From: Puccinia triticina
Taxonomy: Eukaryota; Basidiomycota; Pucciniomycetes; Pucciniales; Pucciniaceae
Length of the DNA: 64,000 bases
Assembly (NCBI RefSeq): GCF_026914185.1
Contig: NC_070575.1
Coordinates: forward strand, 1,178,001-1,242,000
Direction of reading: 5' to 3'
Position numbers and translations under genes: made by a program. Under the pieces are notes generated by a model, which did no database searches, was not told where the DNA came from, and saw only the letters and a program-made list of their open reading frames with translations. How positions within the stretch are numbered: the first letter of the stretch is position 1; each line of letters starts with the position of its first letter. Positions 33,711 to 44,086 of the stretch are shown here, piece after piece.

Positions 33711-34084
33711 ACCCACCCATGAGCCTCACACTACCAAAGGTTGCTCCGTCAACAGTTGTCTGTCTCACATGCGCCAAGACAATGGCAGCAATGGCAGCAG
33801 CGTTCCCACAAACTTGGGGGGACAACTGGCCGCCAATGTCTGCCAACTCTCTCAACTCAATAGATACCCGTGAATCAGCCTTGAAGGCTGATTTTTGCGC
33901 GCAACATCCTGGTTCAGCTGTGAGAGCCTGTAGCTTGTTCATTCTGTGAGCTACCTATGAGGTCCCGGGCATTGATAGATGCGCTTGCATCCTGTCTATC
34001 CATCCATGGTGTCTGTTTTGCAATTACTCACAAATTAGCATTGATGGCTGTATTTTGTGTAAGTACATATGCTGTGGCCTTTGG

Positions 34085-34227
34085 TATTGTGGCACAGGAG
34101 GTCTCGTGCACAATAAATGATGGTATTGATGATCAACAGAACCAAACACCTCGGACCAGAGTCCGAGGTGAAGCTGATACCGCGACTGCGGCGAGTCTCG
34201 GGATGCGTAGCCCCTCAGGCTACAACA
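34085..34227 (-). repeat. 3' LTR of the Copia element
   Basis: On the coding strand it starts TGTTGTAGCCTGAGGGG and ends GTGCCACAATA. It has an internal CACCTCGGAC/GTCCGAGGTG hairpin. It is identical to the 5' LTR by eye. Confidence 0.93.
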
Positions 34228-34238
34228 CCCCCCCTCTC
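34228..34238 (-). other. Polypurine tract
   Basis: On the coding strand GAGAGGGGGGG lies directly before the 3' LTR, the expected place for plus-strand priming. Confidence 0.8.
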
Positions 34239-34370
34239 GCCGTAGACGCGGCATCACCCTAAACACTAAGTACAATAATAGGAAGAAACAAAGAAAGGAG
34301 AAAAAAAACATAATAAAAAATTGAGGAGAGGAAAGAGAAAACAAAACTGAAACAGAAACCGCCGGGAGAC

Positions 34371-37300
34371 TCAGGAAGACATGATTCTTGTGCGCATTGA
34401 TACAAAGCTATCTTGAGGCATACCCTTTGTAAAAATATCAGCCAGTTGATCCTTTGTACAAACCCATTCTAGGATTGTTTTTTTCTGGAAGAGGGCTTCG
34501 TTCGTGATATAGAAATCGCGGTCAGTGTGGCGCGTTCTTTTGTTGGACGCGTCATCAGTAGCCACCTTGATTGCCGACTGATTGTCGCAAAAAAGAAAAC
34601 CTACGTAGTCCTTGCGCAAGATGTCTCGAAGTAGGTGCCTAACCCAGAGAGTCTGTTGTGTAGCGACCCCCAACGCCATATACTCTGCATGACACGTGGA
34701 AGATGCCACGGAGACTTGCCTCCTCGAGACCCAAAGTACCGGGCAGTTGAGGAAGGTGATCAAGACCCCATACGAGGACCTAGAGAACTCTCCTCCCCAC
34801 GATGCATCTGCGAAAGTCTTCAAAGGCTTAAGATCTCGTGACGGAAAAAGAGAGAGACGCACATTTTTGCTACCAGCCAGATAGTTGATCAGGTTTCGCA
34901 CGCCTTTCCAGTGCAAGAGCCCTGGTTTCGCCGCAAACCGTGCCAGATAGTTCACCGCGAAGCAAATGTCTGGGCGTGTGCCGACAGCCAGGTAACTCAG
35001 AGAACCGATAACCGACAGATAGCGCCCTGAGTCGGCGCTGACCCCATTTTCATCAGTGATCGCATTGAAACCGGCTGGCAAAGGTGTCGTTGCTGTTGAA
35101 ACCCCGTCCCAATGTTCCCCGAGTATCCCTGCTATTAGTTCTTTTTGATAAAGCTGAAAACCTCTGTGAGAACGTGAAACATTAAGCCCAACAATTGAGT
35201 CCAAACTGTCAGACCACTTGATTTTTAAAATATCTTTAAGGTCAGTTTCTAACTTCTTCAACAAGGTCATATTCGACGCGGTTACCACACCATCGTCAAC
35301 GTGTAGCCATACAACACCTGCTTCGTCTGGGTGCCGGAGAACATAAAGACTGTTGTCGTACTGCGAGGGGGAGTAGCCAAAACGGTCAAGAACTTCTTTT
35401 AGATGCAGCCACCAGCACCGCGCTGCCTGCCTTGTACCATACAAGGCCTTCTTTAAAAGTAGCGCATGTCCATGAGGAGTCTTCATACCCTCCGGAGGTT
35501 TTACCCATACTTCTTCATCGATCTTGGAGTTGAGGTACGCCGCAACAAAATCGAAACTTTGTACCGGCCAGTTGTGTTCCGCCGCCACCGTCAGGAGTAG
35601 CCTTAGCGAGACAAAGGTTGCAGTCGGCGCGAAAGTTGCATTGAAATCCTGTCCCTCGACCTGTGTGAAGCCCTTTGCCACATACCGGGCTTTGAACCTG
35701 ACCCCCGAGCCATTAGAATCTGGTTTTGTGGCGAAGACCCATCGCCCTCCTAATGCTTTTTTATCCTCTGGCTTTAGGCCGAGAACCCAGACCCGCATCT
35801 CTTCCAGATTGGTGAGTTCGACCGCTATCGCCTTCGACCAGTATTCCTTCTCAGGAGAGTTCATAGCTTGTTTGAACGTCTTCGGCACTGTGATTGCATA
35901 GAACTCGCATAGATCAATGATCTTGTCAACTATCAACTCCTGGTTAGTGAATTCAATCTCCTTGGTGAAGTCACCAAGCTGGAGTAAGTTCATAACGTAA
36001 TCCACAGAAAGTTTTGGCTCCCGTGGCAGCGTCTCTTTATCAGCGGCTACCGGAGTACTGTCGGAGGGTTGCTTGACAGGGGCATTTGAAAGTTCAAGAG
36101 GAAAACGTACCATGGCAGATGACACAAACTTTTTCTGTTCAGGAAGCCAGAGCAGCCATCCTTTGCTGGAGTCAAGATGTGCAATGACCAAACCTTTCAC
36201 AGCACGCTCATCCAGCTTTTTTCTCTTTTCGTGCGGAATATGGATATACCCAGTACTCCCGAAGACTCGGAAGTGATCGTACTGAGGCTTCTTTTTGAAC
36301 ATGGCTTCGTATGGTGTCATGTCGCCGCTTGCCTTGTTCGGGATCCTGTTCAAGACATGAGCTGCCCACACAAAAGCGTAGCTCCAGAATTGTTTGCCAA
36401 GAGGGCTGTCAATCAGTAGCGTCCGACCCATATCCGCAATGGTCCGGTTGAAACGTTCTATCATCCCGTTTTGGTAGTGATGATACGGGAGCGCCTTTTC
36501 CGCTGCTATTCCTTTAGAACTCAAAAATTCGCTAAGTTTTTTGTTAGCAAATTCTCCACCGTTGTCACTCCTCAGAGTACCGAGACGTTTCCCCGTGATC
36601 AGTTCTAAACGCGTAATGGTGGATATAATGTGATCATTTGCCTCAGACTTAGCTTTGAGGACTTTTGCAAATGCATAGCCGGTGGCTACGTCCCGCATGG
36701 TCAGCAAGTATTTGCCTCCCTCAACAGAGTCTACCTGGAATGGGCCCATCAGGTCCACGGCCATAACATCTAGGCGCTCGTTCTTGCGCAGAGTTGAAGC
36801 TAAAGGATTTATTTGGGTGCTTTTGCTGATGGCACATACCGGACAGTGTATTTTGCCCGCGGGGATTTCTTGTGGAAGTCCATTTCCCATTTGATATTTG
36901 ATAATCCGTCGCACATGCCTAAGGCTGGCATGTCCAAAGGTCCGGTGGTAGTAGAGCAGTTTTAATTCATCCTTGCTCAGGGCTTCCGCCTTCCATTGGT
37001 AATCAGATGCCTGGCATAAGGGCTCTCGGAATATATCATCCTCTGGTTTCACTTTGGAATTAGAAGCAAGGATAGCTATGTCATTTCTCGCATATTCTGG
37101 ACATTTCTTGAGATCACATGCTGACAATGGAGAGGGAGAAAGAGATGTGCAAGGCATGATCTGGTCTGTGGGAGGGCATAAAGTAGAAACGAGTGCAGGA
37201 AATGGTTGCGGAACTGGTGGGGAAGGAAGAGGTAGAGAGACATGAGAAACGAGGAAATCGAGGCCGGTATCGGATCTGGGTAAGTCCACATTCGACTTGA

Positions 37301-37811
37301 TCATCGGGTACGGCATGCACCAGCGGTTCTTGGTTGGCTCAAAAGCGCAATCGAACAAGCGTTCGCCGCTTGAACGTGAGATCTGGAAGGTGTCTGTTGC
37401 GTTATCATAAGCAACAAGCGCATTAGCCTTCCTTAGCGCAGCCATGGATATCAGGGTGGCCTTAGCGTGCTCACAATATAGGACTTGCCTGAGCACGATA
37501 ACTCGCCCATCAGGGGCTTGAAATTTCAGGGATCCCACCCCAGTGATCGTGGAACCTCCTCCACTGGTAGCTACGGAAACACCGATAGGTTTGGGCAGGG
37601 TACGGAAATCGTGTAGCAGGAATTTAGAGCCAGTAAAACCGTGCGATGCACCGGTGTCGAAAACAGCTACGTCACTTACGAGGTCTTCTCCCAAAGCCAT
37701 CGAGTGGAAGTCTAGGTCGTCTAGATCATCCGGAAGCCCGTTGACTTCCACAACATGCGCCGACACGCTTTGCTTCTCGGCGCCGTTGCTTGACGAGGTA
37801 GATTGCTGGGA
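34371..37811 (-). CDS. pol: Copia pol: protease, integrase, reverse transcriptase, RNase H
   Basis: The frame is the same as gag and starts directly after the TGA at 37814-37812. It is open for about 1146 codons. The first ATG after the TGA is at 37700, only about 14 codons before the protease motif. Domains in order: aspartic protease DTGASHG (near 37655); GAG-pre-integrase zinc motif with HRTFGHASLRH and CPVCAISK; integrase DDE core with Asp in AVDLMGPF, Asp in LRSDNGGEF and Glu in NGMIERFNRT; reverse transcriptase with RYVAKGFTQ, SFDFVAAYLN and the catalytic LHVDDG; RNase H with FADASWGG, SSTCHAEYMAL, CDNQSAI and RHTDRDFY. No frameshift or internal stop is seen. The ending (QLADIFTKGM) is typical of Copia. 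The protein is expected only as a fusion with gag. Confidence 0.93.
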   Translation of the reverse strand, partial: SQQSTSSSNGAEKQSVSAHVVEVNGLPDDLDDLDFHSMALGEDLVSDVAVFDTGASHGFTGSKFLLHDFRTLPKPIGVSVATSGGGSTITGVGSLKFQAPDGRVIVLRQVLYCEHAKATLISMAALRKANALVAYDNATDTFQISRSSGERLFDCAFEPTKNRWCMPYPMIKSNVDLPRSDTGLDFLVSHVSLPLPSPPVPQPFPALVSTLCPPTDQIMPCTSLSPSPLSACDLKKCPEYARNDIAILASNSKVKPEDDIFREPLCQASDYQWKAEALSKDELKLLYYHRTFGHASLRHVRRIIKYQMGNGLPQEIPAGKIHCPVCAISKSTQINPLASTLRKNERLDVMAVDLMGPFQVDSVEGGKYLLTMRDVATGYAFAKVLKAKSEANDHIISTITRLELITGKRLGTLRSDNGGEFANKKLSEFLSSKGIAAEKALPYHHYQNGMIERFNRTIADMGRTLLIDSPLGKQFWSYAFVWAAHVLNRIPNKASGDMTPYEAMFKKKPQYDHFRVFGSTGYIHIPHEKRKKLDERAVKGLVIAHLDSSKGWLLWLPEQKKFVSSAMVRFPLELSNAPVKQPSDSTPVAADKETLPREPKLSVDYVMNLLQLGDFTKEIEFTNQELIVDKIIDLCEFYAITVPKTFKQAMNSPEKEYWSKAIAVELTNLEEMRVWVLGLKPEDKKALGGRWVFATKPDSNGSGVRFKARYVAKGFTQVEGQDFNATFAPTATFVSLRLLLTVAAEHNWPVQSFDFVAAYLNSKIDEEVWVKPPEGMKTPHGHALLLKKALYGTRQAARCWWLHLKEVLDRFGYSPSQYDNSLYVLRHPDEAGVVWLHVDDGVVTASNMTLLKKLETDLKDILKIKWSDSLDSIVGLNVSRSHRGFQLYQKELIAGILGEHWDGVSTATTPLPAGFNAITDENGVSADSGRYLSVIGSLSYLAVGTRPDICFAVNYLARFAAKPGLLHWKGVRNLINYLAGSKNVRLSLFPSRDLKPLKTFADASWGGEFSRSSYGVLITFLNCPVLWVSRRQVSVASSTCHAEYMALGVATQQTLWVRHLLRDILRKDYVGFLFCDNQSAIKVATDDASNKRTRHTDRDFYITNEALFQKKTILEWVCTKDQLADIFTKGMPQDSFVSMRTRIMSS

Positions 37812-39251
37812 TCAATTCCTGTTCTGGCGGTCTCCCCCATACCTCGGACGGTAGTGATCGGCCAGTTGTCTTGCGTGCTCTTGATTGCGCGAAGGAGCCG
37901 CATTCGATCTCCTGAAGTTCATCCGGGGAAAACGTCCGGAGCTGACTGGCATACCGCTGGGCAGGTGGCCGTAGATCGTCCCAACGAGTGTGCCAAGAGG
38001 TTGGCCGAACTGTCGCTTGCTTGAATCGCCTTTCGACTTATCTGGGCAGTTCCGAGCATAATGGCCCGTCCCCCCACATTGCCAACAGGTGCTCGCCGTT
38101 AGAGCATAGAAGTCCAAAGCGTCCACCCATTGATCCTCTTCGACGTCCATGAGAAAAGCGGAGACGTTGAATAGATCCTCTTGATCTACAGACGTGACAA
38201 GCGCTGAGGGTGGTTGATTTGACGCGAACGCTTGTCCAGACGAGGCAATTTCGGCGGCGTTCCTATTCTGCTCCTTACACACGTCCAGCGCATTCATGAT
38301 CGCGTCGAAAGTCGGACAGGTCCCTTTTTTATCAGCTTGGACCAAGTTTTCGACTCGAAGCTCAAAATTTGAACTATACGGCGCCCCAGACTCCATAACG
38401 GCGGCTTGAACGATGAAGCCGAGAAAAGCATCCGCGCTGAATGTGACGCTTACTGAGGTCCATTCGGCGAGAAGATTTTTAAGAGAGGACGAGATCCCGG
38501 CGTTGTGTCCTTCCGGGTCTATCTTGAAGCTCTTGAACTTGTACCAGATGTTCATCTGGGCTGCGCGAGACGCCGTCTTGAATTTGTCGAAGAGGGCCAT
38601 GTACATCTCATAGCAGGTGACGAATTTCTGCATCTCTGCCACAAGCGATTGGTCGATGCTGGAGATTAGAACGGCCCGGCCTATCTTTTCGAAAGTCGAG
38701 TTGCTGCATTTCTCGAAAAAAAAGGTTGCGCTAGTCAAGCACGCCCTTCCAACTTCGGCCAGGTTCCGATGCCAATCGCCGAAATTCCGTCCATCGGCCT
38801 TCAGGAGATTCTCCGTCCGAAAAAGGCTCTTGGCGGATTGAATCGATCCTGCCACCAGCTTGCTCTGTCGTAGAAGAAATTCGGCTTCCTCGAAATCGGC
38901 CATCTCCTTCAGTCTTCTGGCATCCTCGGCAGTGATCCTGTTATCAGGGCGTCTGGGAGGAAACACCTGATCAGCGTTAGGGGCCTGTCTTAAGTTAGAA
39001 GCTACCGGTAGTCTGGGATCCATGTGAGGAGGTGCCGATTTGTAGTCTTGAACGTCTGGCTTGGGAACACGAGAAAACGACGGCTTTTCTTTGCCTTTCG
39101 CCGTACTGCCTGTCGTTTCTGGACTCGGGAGTTGGTTGTCGAGCTGAGATTGCAGTACCGCGATGTCTTCGGCCAGCCTGTCCCGATGAGAGGAGTCTTC
39201 GATCTGCCAGTTGGTGGCGCTGGCAGAGGTTGATTGTCGAGGAGGTGACAT
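37812..39251 (-). CDS. gag: Copia gag with CCHC zinc knuckle
   Basis: The product is 479 aa from the ATG at 39251; the longer frame upstream needs a TTG and reads low-complexity leader. The Copia gag region around NLLKADGRNFGDWHRNL and the central helical segment are followed by a zinc knuckle CWQCGGTGHYARNC (CX2CX4HX4C) that packages element RNA. It ends at a TGA (37814-37812) after a basic RPRYGGDRQNRN tail, and pol continues in the same frame. Confidence 0.9.
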   Translation of the reverse strand: MSPPRQSTSASATNWQIEDSSHRDRLAEDIAVLQSQLDNQLPSPETTGSTAKGKEKPSFSRVPKPDVQDYKSAPPHMDPRLPVASNLRQAPNADQVFPPRRPDNRITAEDARRLKEMADFEEAEFLLRQSKLVAGSIQSAKSLFRTENLLKADGRNFGDWHRNLAEVGRACLTSATFFFEKCSNSTFEKIGRAVLISSIDQSLVAEMQKFVTCYEMYMALFDKFKTASRAAQMNIWYKFKSFKIDPEGHNAGISSSLKNLLAEWTSVSVTFSADAFLGFIVQAAVMESGAPYSSNFELRVENLVQADKKGTCPTFDAIMNALDVCKEQNRNAAEIASSGQAFASNQPPSALVTSVDQEDLFNVSAFLMDVEEDQWVDALDFYALTASTCWQCGGTGHYARNCPDKSKGDSSKRQFGQPLGTLVGTIYGHLPSGMPVSSGRFPRMNFRRSNAAPSRNQEHARQLADHYRPRYGGDRQNRN

Positions 39252-39994
39252 GGGAAAAACGGAAACACGGGAAAAGGAGGTGGGGTTCGGAAGTGAAAGG
39301 AAAAAGGAAAAAAAAGGAAAAGGAGGTTGGGAAGGGAAAATATGTGAGATCGGTAAGGAAAAAGGGAAAAAAAATCTGGGAGGTGATTCGATGTTCAATA
39401 TACGAGTGATAGAGGCGATAGTGAGAATAAGTGGGAAAGAAAGAAAAGGTTCCAGGTACAGAGAGCGGGGAAAAAAAATTGACAGATTTTTTTTTTTTTT
39501 GTGGAGATAGTATGTAAGAAAAAGGATAAACAGATGTCGAAGGTGGAAAGGTTGAAGATCCAAGTCGGAGAAGGAGGAAACGACACCGACAAAACCCCGA
39601 TGCTAATCAAAATTAGAACCTAAAAATTACCTACGGCAGGCAAGACTGGGCCACAGTCTTGTTTTCGAAAGGATGGCTAGTCCCTCTAGCCGTCAGTAAC
39701 CTCCAAATTCTAACCTCAAACACACCAGAGTCGCGGATCTCGGTCGGAAAGGTTGATATTCCGAGGGAAAACGACAAGACGGTTTAAGTTTGTCGAATGC
39801 GAAAGTTGAGAAAGTCGACCTTCCAATGCAGTGTTGGTGGATCGGATAGACAAGACGGTTAATCTTGAAGGTCGAATGGGTGATTCAGTAAACAAAGAGA
39901 AGTTTGTAGAGTATCCGAGCAATTAGAACGGTGACTACCAATATACGGTTTAGGAAAATATCGGTGTGATCAAGAGCAGGAAATTTTTAAGAGC

Positions 39995-40012
39995 GTCAGG
40001 GGCTCATAACCT
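39995..40012 (-). other. Primer binding site for initiator tRNA-Met (anticodon-arm type)
   Basis: Directly inside the 5' LTR the plus strand reads CAGGGGCTCATAACCTA. This resembles the anticodon stem and loop of eukaryotic initiator tRNA-Met (CAGGGCTCATAACCCTG), with CAT as anticodon. Copia and Ty5 are known to prime from such a half-tRNA instead of the tRNA 3' end. The match to this organism's own tRNA is inferred. Confidence 0.75.
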
Positions 40013-40154
40013 ATTGTGGCACAGGAGGTCTCGTGCACAATAAATGATGGTATTGATGATCAACAGAACCAAACACCTCGGACCAGAGTCCGAGGTGAAG
40101 CTGATACCGCGACTGCGGCGAGTCTCGGGATGCGTAGCCCCTCAGGCTACAACA
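40012..40154 (-). repeat. 5' LTR of the Copia element
   Basis: It has the same 143 bp as the 3' LTR. As the promoter-bearing copy it should drive the element on the minus strand; no convincing TATA box was picked out. Confidence 0.93.
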
Positions 40155-40595
40155 TTTGGGGGGGGGCATTGCTCCATTGTTCCTTGCTTGCTTGCTTGGT
40201 GCTCCATTGCTCACTCCTCCCTTGTCTCTTACTCTTGTTTTGCTCTCTTTTTATTTGCCTATTGGCCCGTTATCACGGATAATAAGATCAAAAATTTTGT
40301 AATAGAAGTCTATATGTCATGTTTGTAGTTGCTAATCAGCTTGGTGTACATAAATATCTTTTTGCCTGTTGATTTTGTGTAATAATATCAATCTGCCCAA
40401 GTAAAAATCATTGCCGTCCATCAATAAGACTTCCAATTGGGCTCGCCGCCCACCCGGGTCTGAGTGCCAGCATTCTGCCGCCTATGACCGGCCTTGGGGG
40501 TCGGTGTTTAAGGTTATGGCATGTGGGTGGCTTGTCACAATGCCACCCATTCTGGCCGTGTGGACGATCTGCTTGCTGTCATTGACAATGCTATT

Positions 40596-40842
40596 CACTG
40601 CAAAAAAAACTTGGTCAACTGCTTTCAGTTGACATGCAGGATACTCAAGCCAAGCTGCCATTGTAACTCCACCTGAATGCACAAGTGTCTTTGTTGGCAC
40701 AGTCACTGTGCAAGGTGCACAGTGACTGTGCATTAAAGCTTGGGTTGATTCAAACCTTGAGTAAGGCTGGTGTAACACCACAAGCTTCCTCAGAGTTACC
40801 ACATGTCAACTGCTCACAGTTGACACAGTTTTTTTTGCAGTG
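40596..40842. mobile_element. 247-bp CACTG-ended MITE
   Basis: CACTGCAAAAAAAACTTGGT at the left faces CAGTTTTTTTTGCAGTG at the right. An inner palindrome GTCAACTG...CAGTTGAC lies at both ends, and a GTGCAAGGTGCAC-like hairpin lies in the middle. ATT flanks both sides, a 3-bp duplication. The ends match the element at 12759. Confidence 0.85.
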
Positions 40843-41190
40843 ATTACACCGGCCATCTGACCGGTGTGCCTTCTGGCTCTTTGGCAGACATTGCGCGCCC
40901 CGCCGTCATGTTGTCAAACAGAGTCCTGAGTACAGGAAATCTCTGTCCTCCTGACGGCGAAACGCGCCCGCCATGTACGTATCTAAACCGGGTCCAATTG
41001 GGAAAAACCCAATTTCCCCACGTATCCAAAAACCAAAATTAGCACAATTCACATGAGGCCTCTTGGTTGGGGCTTTCCGGGGTCATCCCCACCCATGCGG
41101 ATGCCCAATCACAATCCAAGCTAGTTTAGCCCAGGCTAATCCAGCAACGGATGCAGATGCTCTGATGGGCTATAATATGGTTAGGAATAA

Positions 41191-42939
41191 GGTTGAAAAT
41201 TGGGCCGGGTGTCCCACAGGCTGCCCAAACCCGGCTGGGTTTGGGCCGGGCGTGGACAGTGCTTTTGTGAAAATAGTGAGCTTTGGCCAGGCCTGTTAAA
41301 GAACGTAGACTTTTAATTGCTATAAACCAGAACCAGAACTAAAAGGAAAAAATAGATGAGAACAAGGTATAAACAATATAAGGAAGAAAGAAACAAACCC
41401 TGAGACAATAGAGGCTATAAAGATGAGGACAGCGACAAATGTGAGACGACAAGAGAGTGATAGCTGTGAGAATGTAGTGAATGGGTTAGTCGACGAGGGG
41501 ATTCAGGAGACGTTTGAGAAAGAAGAACAAACCCTAGCAATGTAGGCGACAATATTTTTTATGGAGAAGGAAAAGGAATAGTAAGGACTTGATCTAGGAG
41601 GGAAACTGAGAAATAAGGAGGAATTAGTATCAGGGATCGGAAGAGCCAGGTCAATGAGAGATTGGAAATGCGGAGGTGCATTTCTCACCAAGTTGGAAGC
41701 CAGTACGGCTGTCCAAGTTAAGGCTTCGGGAACTTTTGAGGTTGCAAGCAAAGAGTATCGGCGATGTTGTTGGCGGAAGACTAGATCTGAGTCAAAGAGT
41801 TTATTGATTGATGAGTTGTGTGTAAGAAGATTTAAGTTGAGATTGATAAGTGAAGAAGTGGTGGCCGTGGAAATGAGCAAGTGAGTGACGCGATTCAGAT
41901 AGGTTTCATTTAGTGATACCAAAAGACCAAAAAAGAGTAGAGGACAGCGGAAGAGCAGCGCACGAGGCGCTTGAGCTTGAGAGATGCGCAGCAGAGTGCG
42001 CTTGAGTTTCAACACCTGTTAAAGTTGCTAAGCGGCGCGGGCTGCCCGTTGGGCGCCCGTGGGCTTTGCCTTGCTCATCTGGTCCGGCCAGAAGCTCAAA
42101 ATAAGTGTGCCATCCCGGAATATGTACAAGACCTGATCACTGAGAAAATCTCACATTTCTTCAGGGAGGCTATCCTCAATTTATCTGCAATGTACTGTCT
42201 GGTCTCTGCCACATCCAAACCACAAGCCCAAAAACAAAAGTCAATGAGGCTTCTTTCCTCCAATACATGAATGACACCACAGACAGAAGCCAGTCCAATG
42301 CACTGGGTGCCAAATTAGACCTCTACCTTGAGTAGAGGAATGTTGGCATAACCAGCAGCAAACATTTTGATATCCTCAGCTGGTGGAAGGTCAATTCCTC
42401 CCGCTTTTGGACCCTTTCAAAGCTTGCCAAGTTAATCTTGATGGCCCCGGTGACCTCTGTGGCATTGGAATAAACCTTTTCCACTGGGGGCTGTGTCTTG
42501 GACAACTGCCAAAGCTGTCTGAGCAAAGAAACCACGGAAGCACTCTTATGCGCTCAAGACAAGAAAAAGCAGTCTGTTCTTTTCTTCATGCTTTATTTTC
42601 CATTATCTTCTGTAAATTTTCTTTTGTAGTTGACCTAGTTGCATACATGTACTTAGAATTGCAAAAAAACATTTCTCCTCCTAGGCTCCTCTGAAAATAC
42701 CTTTTTTTGGGAGTGCTTATAGCTGGCCCGTGGGCCCCCAGGGGGCTGCCCGCGGGCCACCCGCTTTGGCCCGCTGGCCATCTGGCCCGACAAGGCGCCG
42801 CTGGACAGCCCGTGTCTGTCTCATTGCGGACACGGGTTTGGGCCGGACAGCAAAATCTGATGTTTTGGCCCGGCCCGGCCTGTCCAATTAAGTTGCGGGC
42901 TAGCCCGTGGGCGGCCCGAACCCGCCCAATTGTCAACCC
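41191..42939. mobile_element. Possible 1.75 kb element with GGTTGAAAATTGGGC ends
   Basis: GGTTGAAAATTGGGCCGGGT at the left and GCCCAATTGTCAACC at the right are imperfect inverted copies, followed inward on both sides by GCCCG/CGGGC-rich DNA. The GC-rich end zones (41200-41270, 42040-42075 and 42720-42930) differ sharply from the AT-rich interior. No transposase is seen. Confidence 0.4.
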
Positions 42940-43561
42940 TAAATTTAGGCACAATGAATACCGTCAACGATAAGCAGAGCAATAGATTATTAATAGCATT
43001 TCACTTGTCACTACTAAAAAAAGAACATACATGTATGCTTGTGTTCTGCTCAATTTTTGCTTTCTATGGACTTCTGTGCTTTATGTGAGAACTCCAGATC
43101 ATGAGATTGTGTAAAGACTATTCTTATGCGGTTGACAAGACAAGCCAGTTGGGCAATTGGGGAGAATGGTACAAGATGGACGAAACTGAGCATGCAAGAA
43201 GAAAAGGCTAATGATGATAACACTAAGCAGATCAGATCAAACGGGGGAAGAAAAAAAACTGTTGGTAAGTTTGATGACTGGAAATCCTAACAGCTGGATG
43301 TATCGATATTCATCAGTGTCTTTTTTGTGTACAGCCATGCTAAATAATCGTTTGTAAGAGGATGCTGAGAATGGTTGTTCGCGGCCCGGCCTGGAAGATT
43401 CATGCCGAATACATCTACTTGGTGAGCATGAATAAAAAATGAACTGTCAGATCAAACAGGATGATAGCAGTCGCAGAATGGCGATGGGAAGAGAGAAGGA
43501 ATTCTTACGTTTTATCAATGAAGTTGGTCTACTTAGAATGAAAAGAATCCACGTCGATGGG

Positions 43562-44086
43562 TTATTTGGCAGTTTGTAGCCGAGAGCGTGGTGGATGGAT
43601 GGGGCCGAGTGGAGAACCTGGCAAGAGATTCTTCTTGAGATCAGGTTGACTGTCGCCATCGGGGAGAGGCAGGTCGAGGGGCCCCAGACGCCAGCCGACC
43701 TGGCCATCCCTGAGCCATTCGCAGCGAAGCAGTTCTTGTTGGAGCTGAAGTTGGAGCTCGAGAGCCCGAGTGGAGCGGGCCCCGGATTGTTTCTTCTTCT
43801 TGCTGCTGCTACTCTCCCGACCGGCCTTCTTGCGCTCGCGAGACGGAAAGACGGCCTTCAAGTAGCCGATCAGACTAACGTATGCCCGCCCGAAATCGTC
43901 CAGTCCTGCGCCGGTCGTATTCGTCACATTCTTGGCCGGCCGCGGGCTCACTTTCTTCAACTCTCTTGACGGCAGGGATTTCGATGATGACTGGTTCGCA
44001 GTAGCTTGAGAAGAGGCGGAGGGCTTTGCCGAGGTAGCAGCTGAGCCGCCGACATAGGATGGGCTAGAAGTAGTGCCAGTCGTCAT
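43562..44086 (-). CDS. Hypothetical Ser/Lys-rich protein
   Basis: This is a 174-aa frame from an ATG at 44086. The first 60 residues are Ser/Thr/Ala-rich and low in structure. A short ordered part follows (LDDFGRAYVSLIGYLKAVFP), then a basic run (RERKKAGRESSSSKKKK), then a Gln/Leu-rich helix (ALELQLQLQQELL). The region is GC-richer than its surroundings and the frame ends naturally, but the true 3' end may be spliced. I do not recognise a family; a nuclear location is only a guess from the basic run. Confidence 0.45.
   Translation of the reverse strand: MTTGTTSSPSYVGGSAATSAKPSASSQATANQSSSKSLPSRELKKVSPRPAKNVTNTTGAGLDDFGRAYVSLIGYLKAVFPSRERKKAGRESSSSKKKKQSGARSTRALELQLQLQQELLRCEWLRDGQVGWRLGPLDLPLPDGDSQPDLKKNLLPGSPLGPIHPPRSRLQTAK

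Larger units (their letters stand above)
32612..34084. other. Intergenic region between tyrosinase and the Copia element
   Basis: No gene is supported. It holds two MITE-type repeats (33337 and 33574). Frames at 33631-33949 overlap on both strands and are shadows of repeat sequence. Confidence 0.55.
34085..40154 (-). mobile_element. Complete Ty1/Copia-type LTR retrotransposon, 6070 bp
   Basis: Identical 143-bp LTRs (34085-34227 and 40012-40154) bound the element, and TTTGG occurs directly outside both (34080-34084 and 40155-40159), a clean 5-bp target duplication. Coding is on the minus strand with domain order gag, protease, integrase, reverse transcriptase, RNase H, which defines Copia. 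A G-rich tract abuts the 3' LTR, and a primer site abuts the 5' LTR. Identical LTRs mean a recent insertion by the usual LTR-divergence argument. All catalytic motifs checked are present, and the only break is one TGA between gag and pol. Confidence 0.95.
40155..43561. other. Repeat-rich intergenic region
   Basis: No gene is supported. The minus-strand frame 41503-42015 lacks an ATG at its start and any family motif. The region contains a CACTG MITE and a possible 1.75 kb element with inverted ends. Confidence 0.55.

Noticed and set aside
34635..38841. Plus-strand frames across the Copia element
   Set aside because: Antisense shadows of gag and pol.
41503..42015. 170-aa minus-strand frame
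   Set aside because: Begins at TTG, lies inside a probable repeat and shows no conserved motif.
43447..43969. Frames on both strands overlapping the hypothetical gene at 43562
   Set aside because: Antisense or alternative frames of a GC-rich stretch; only the ATG-started 174-aa frame has a composition like a protein.
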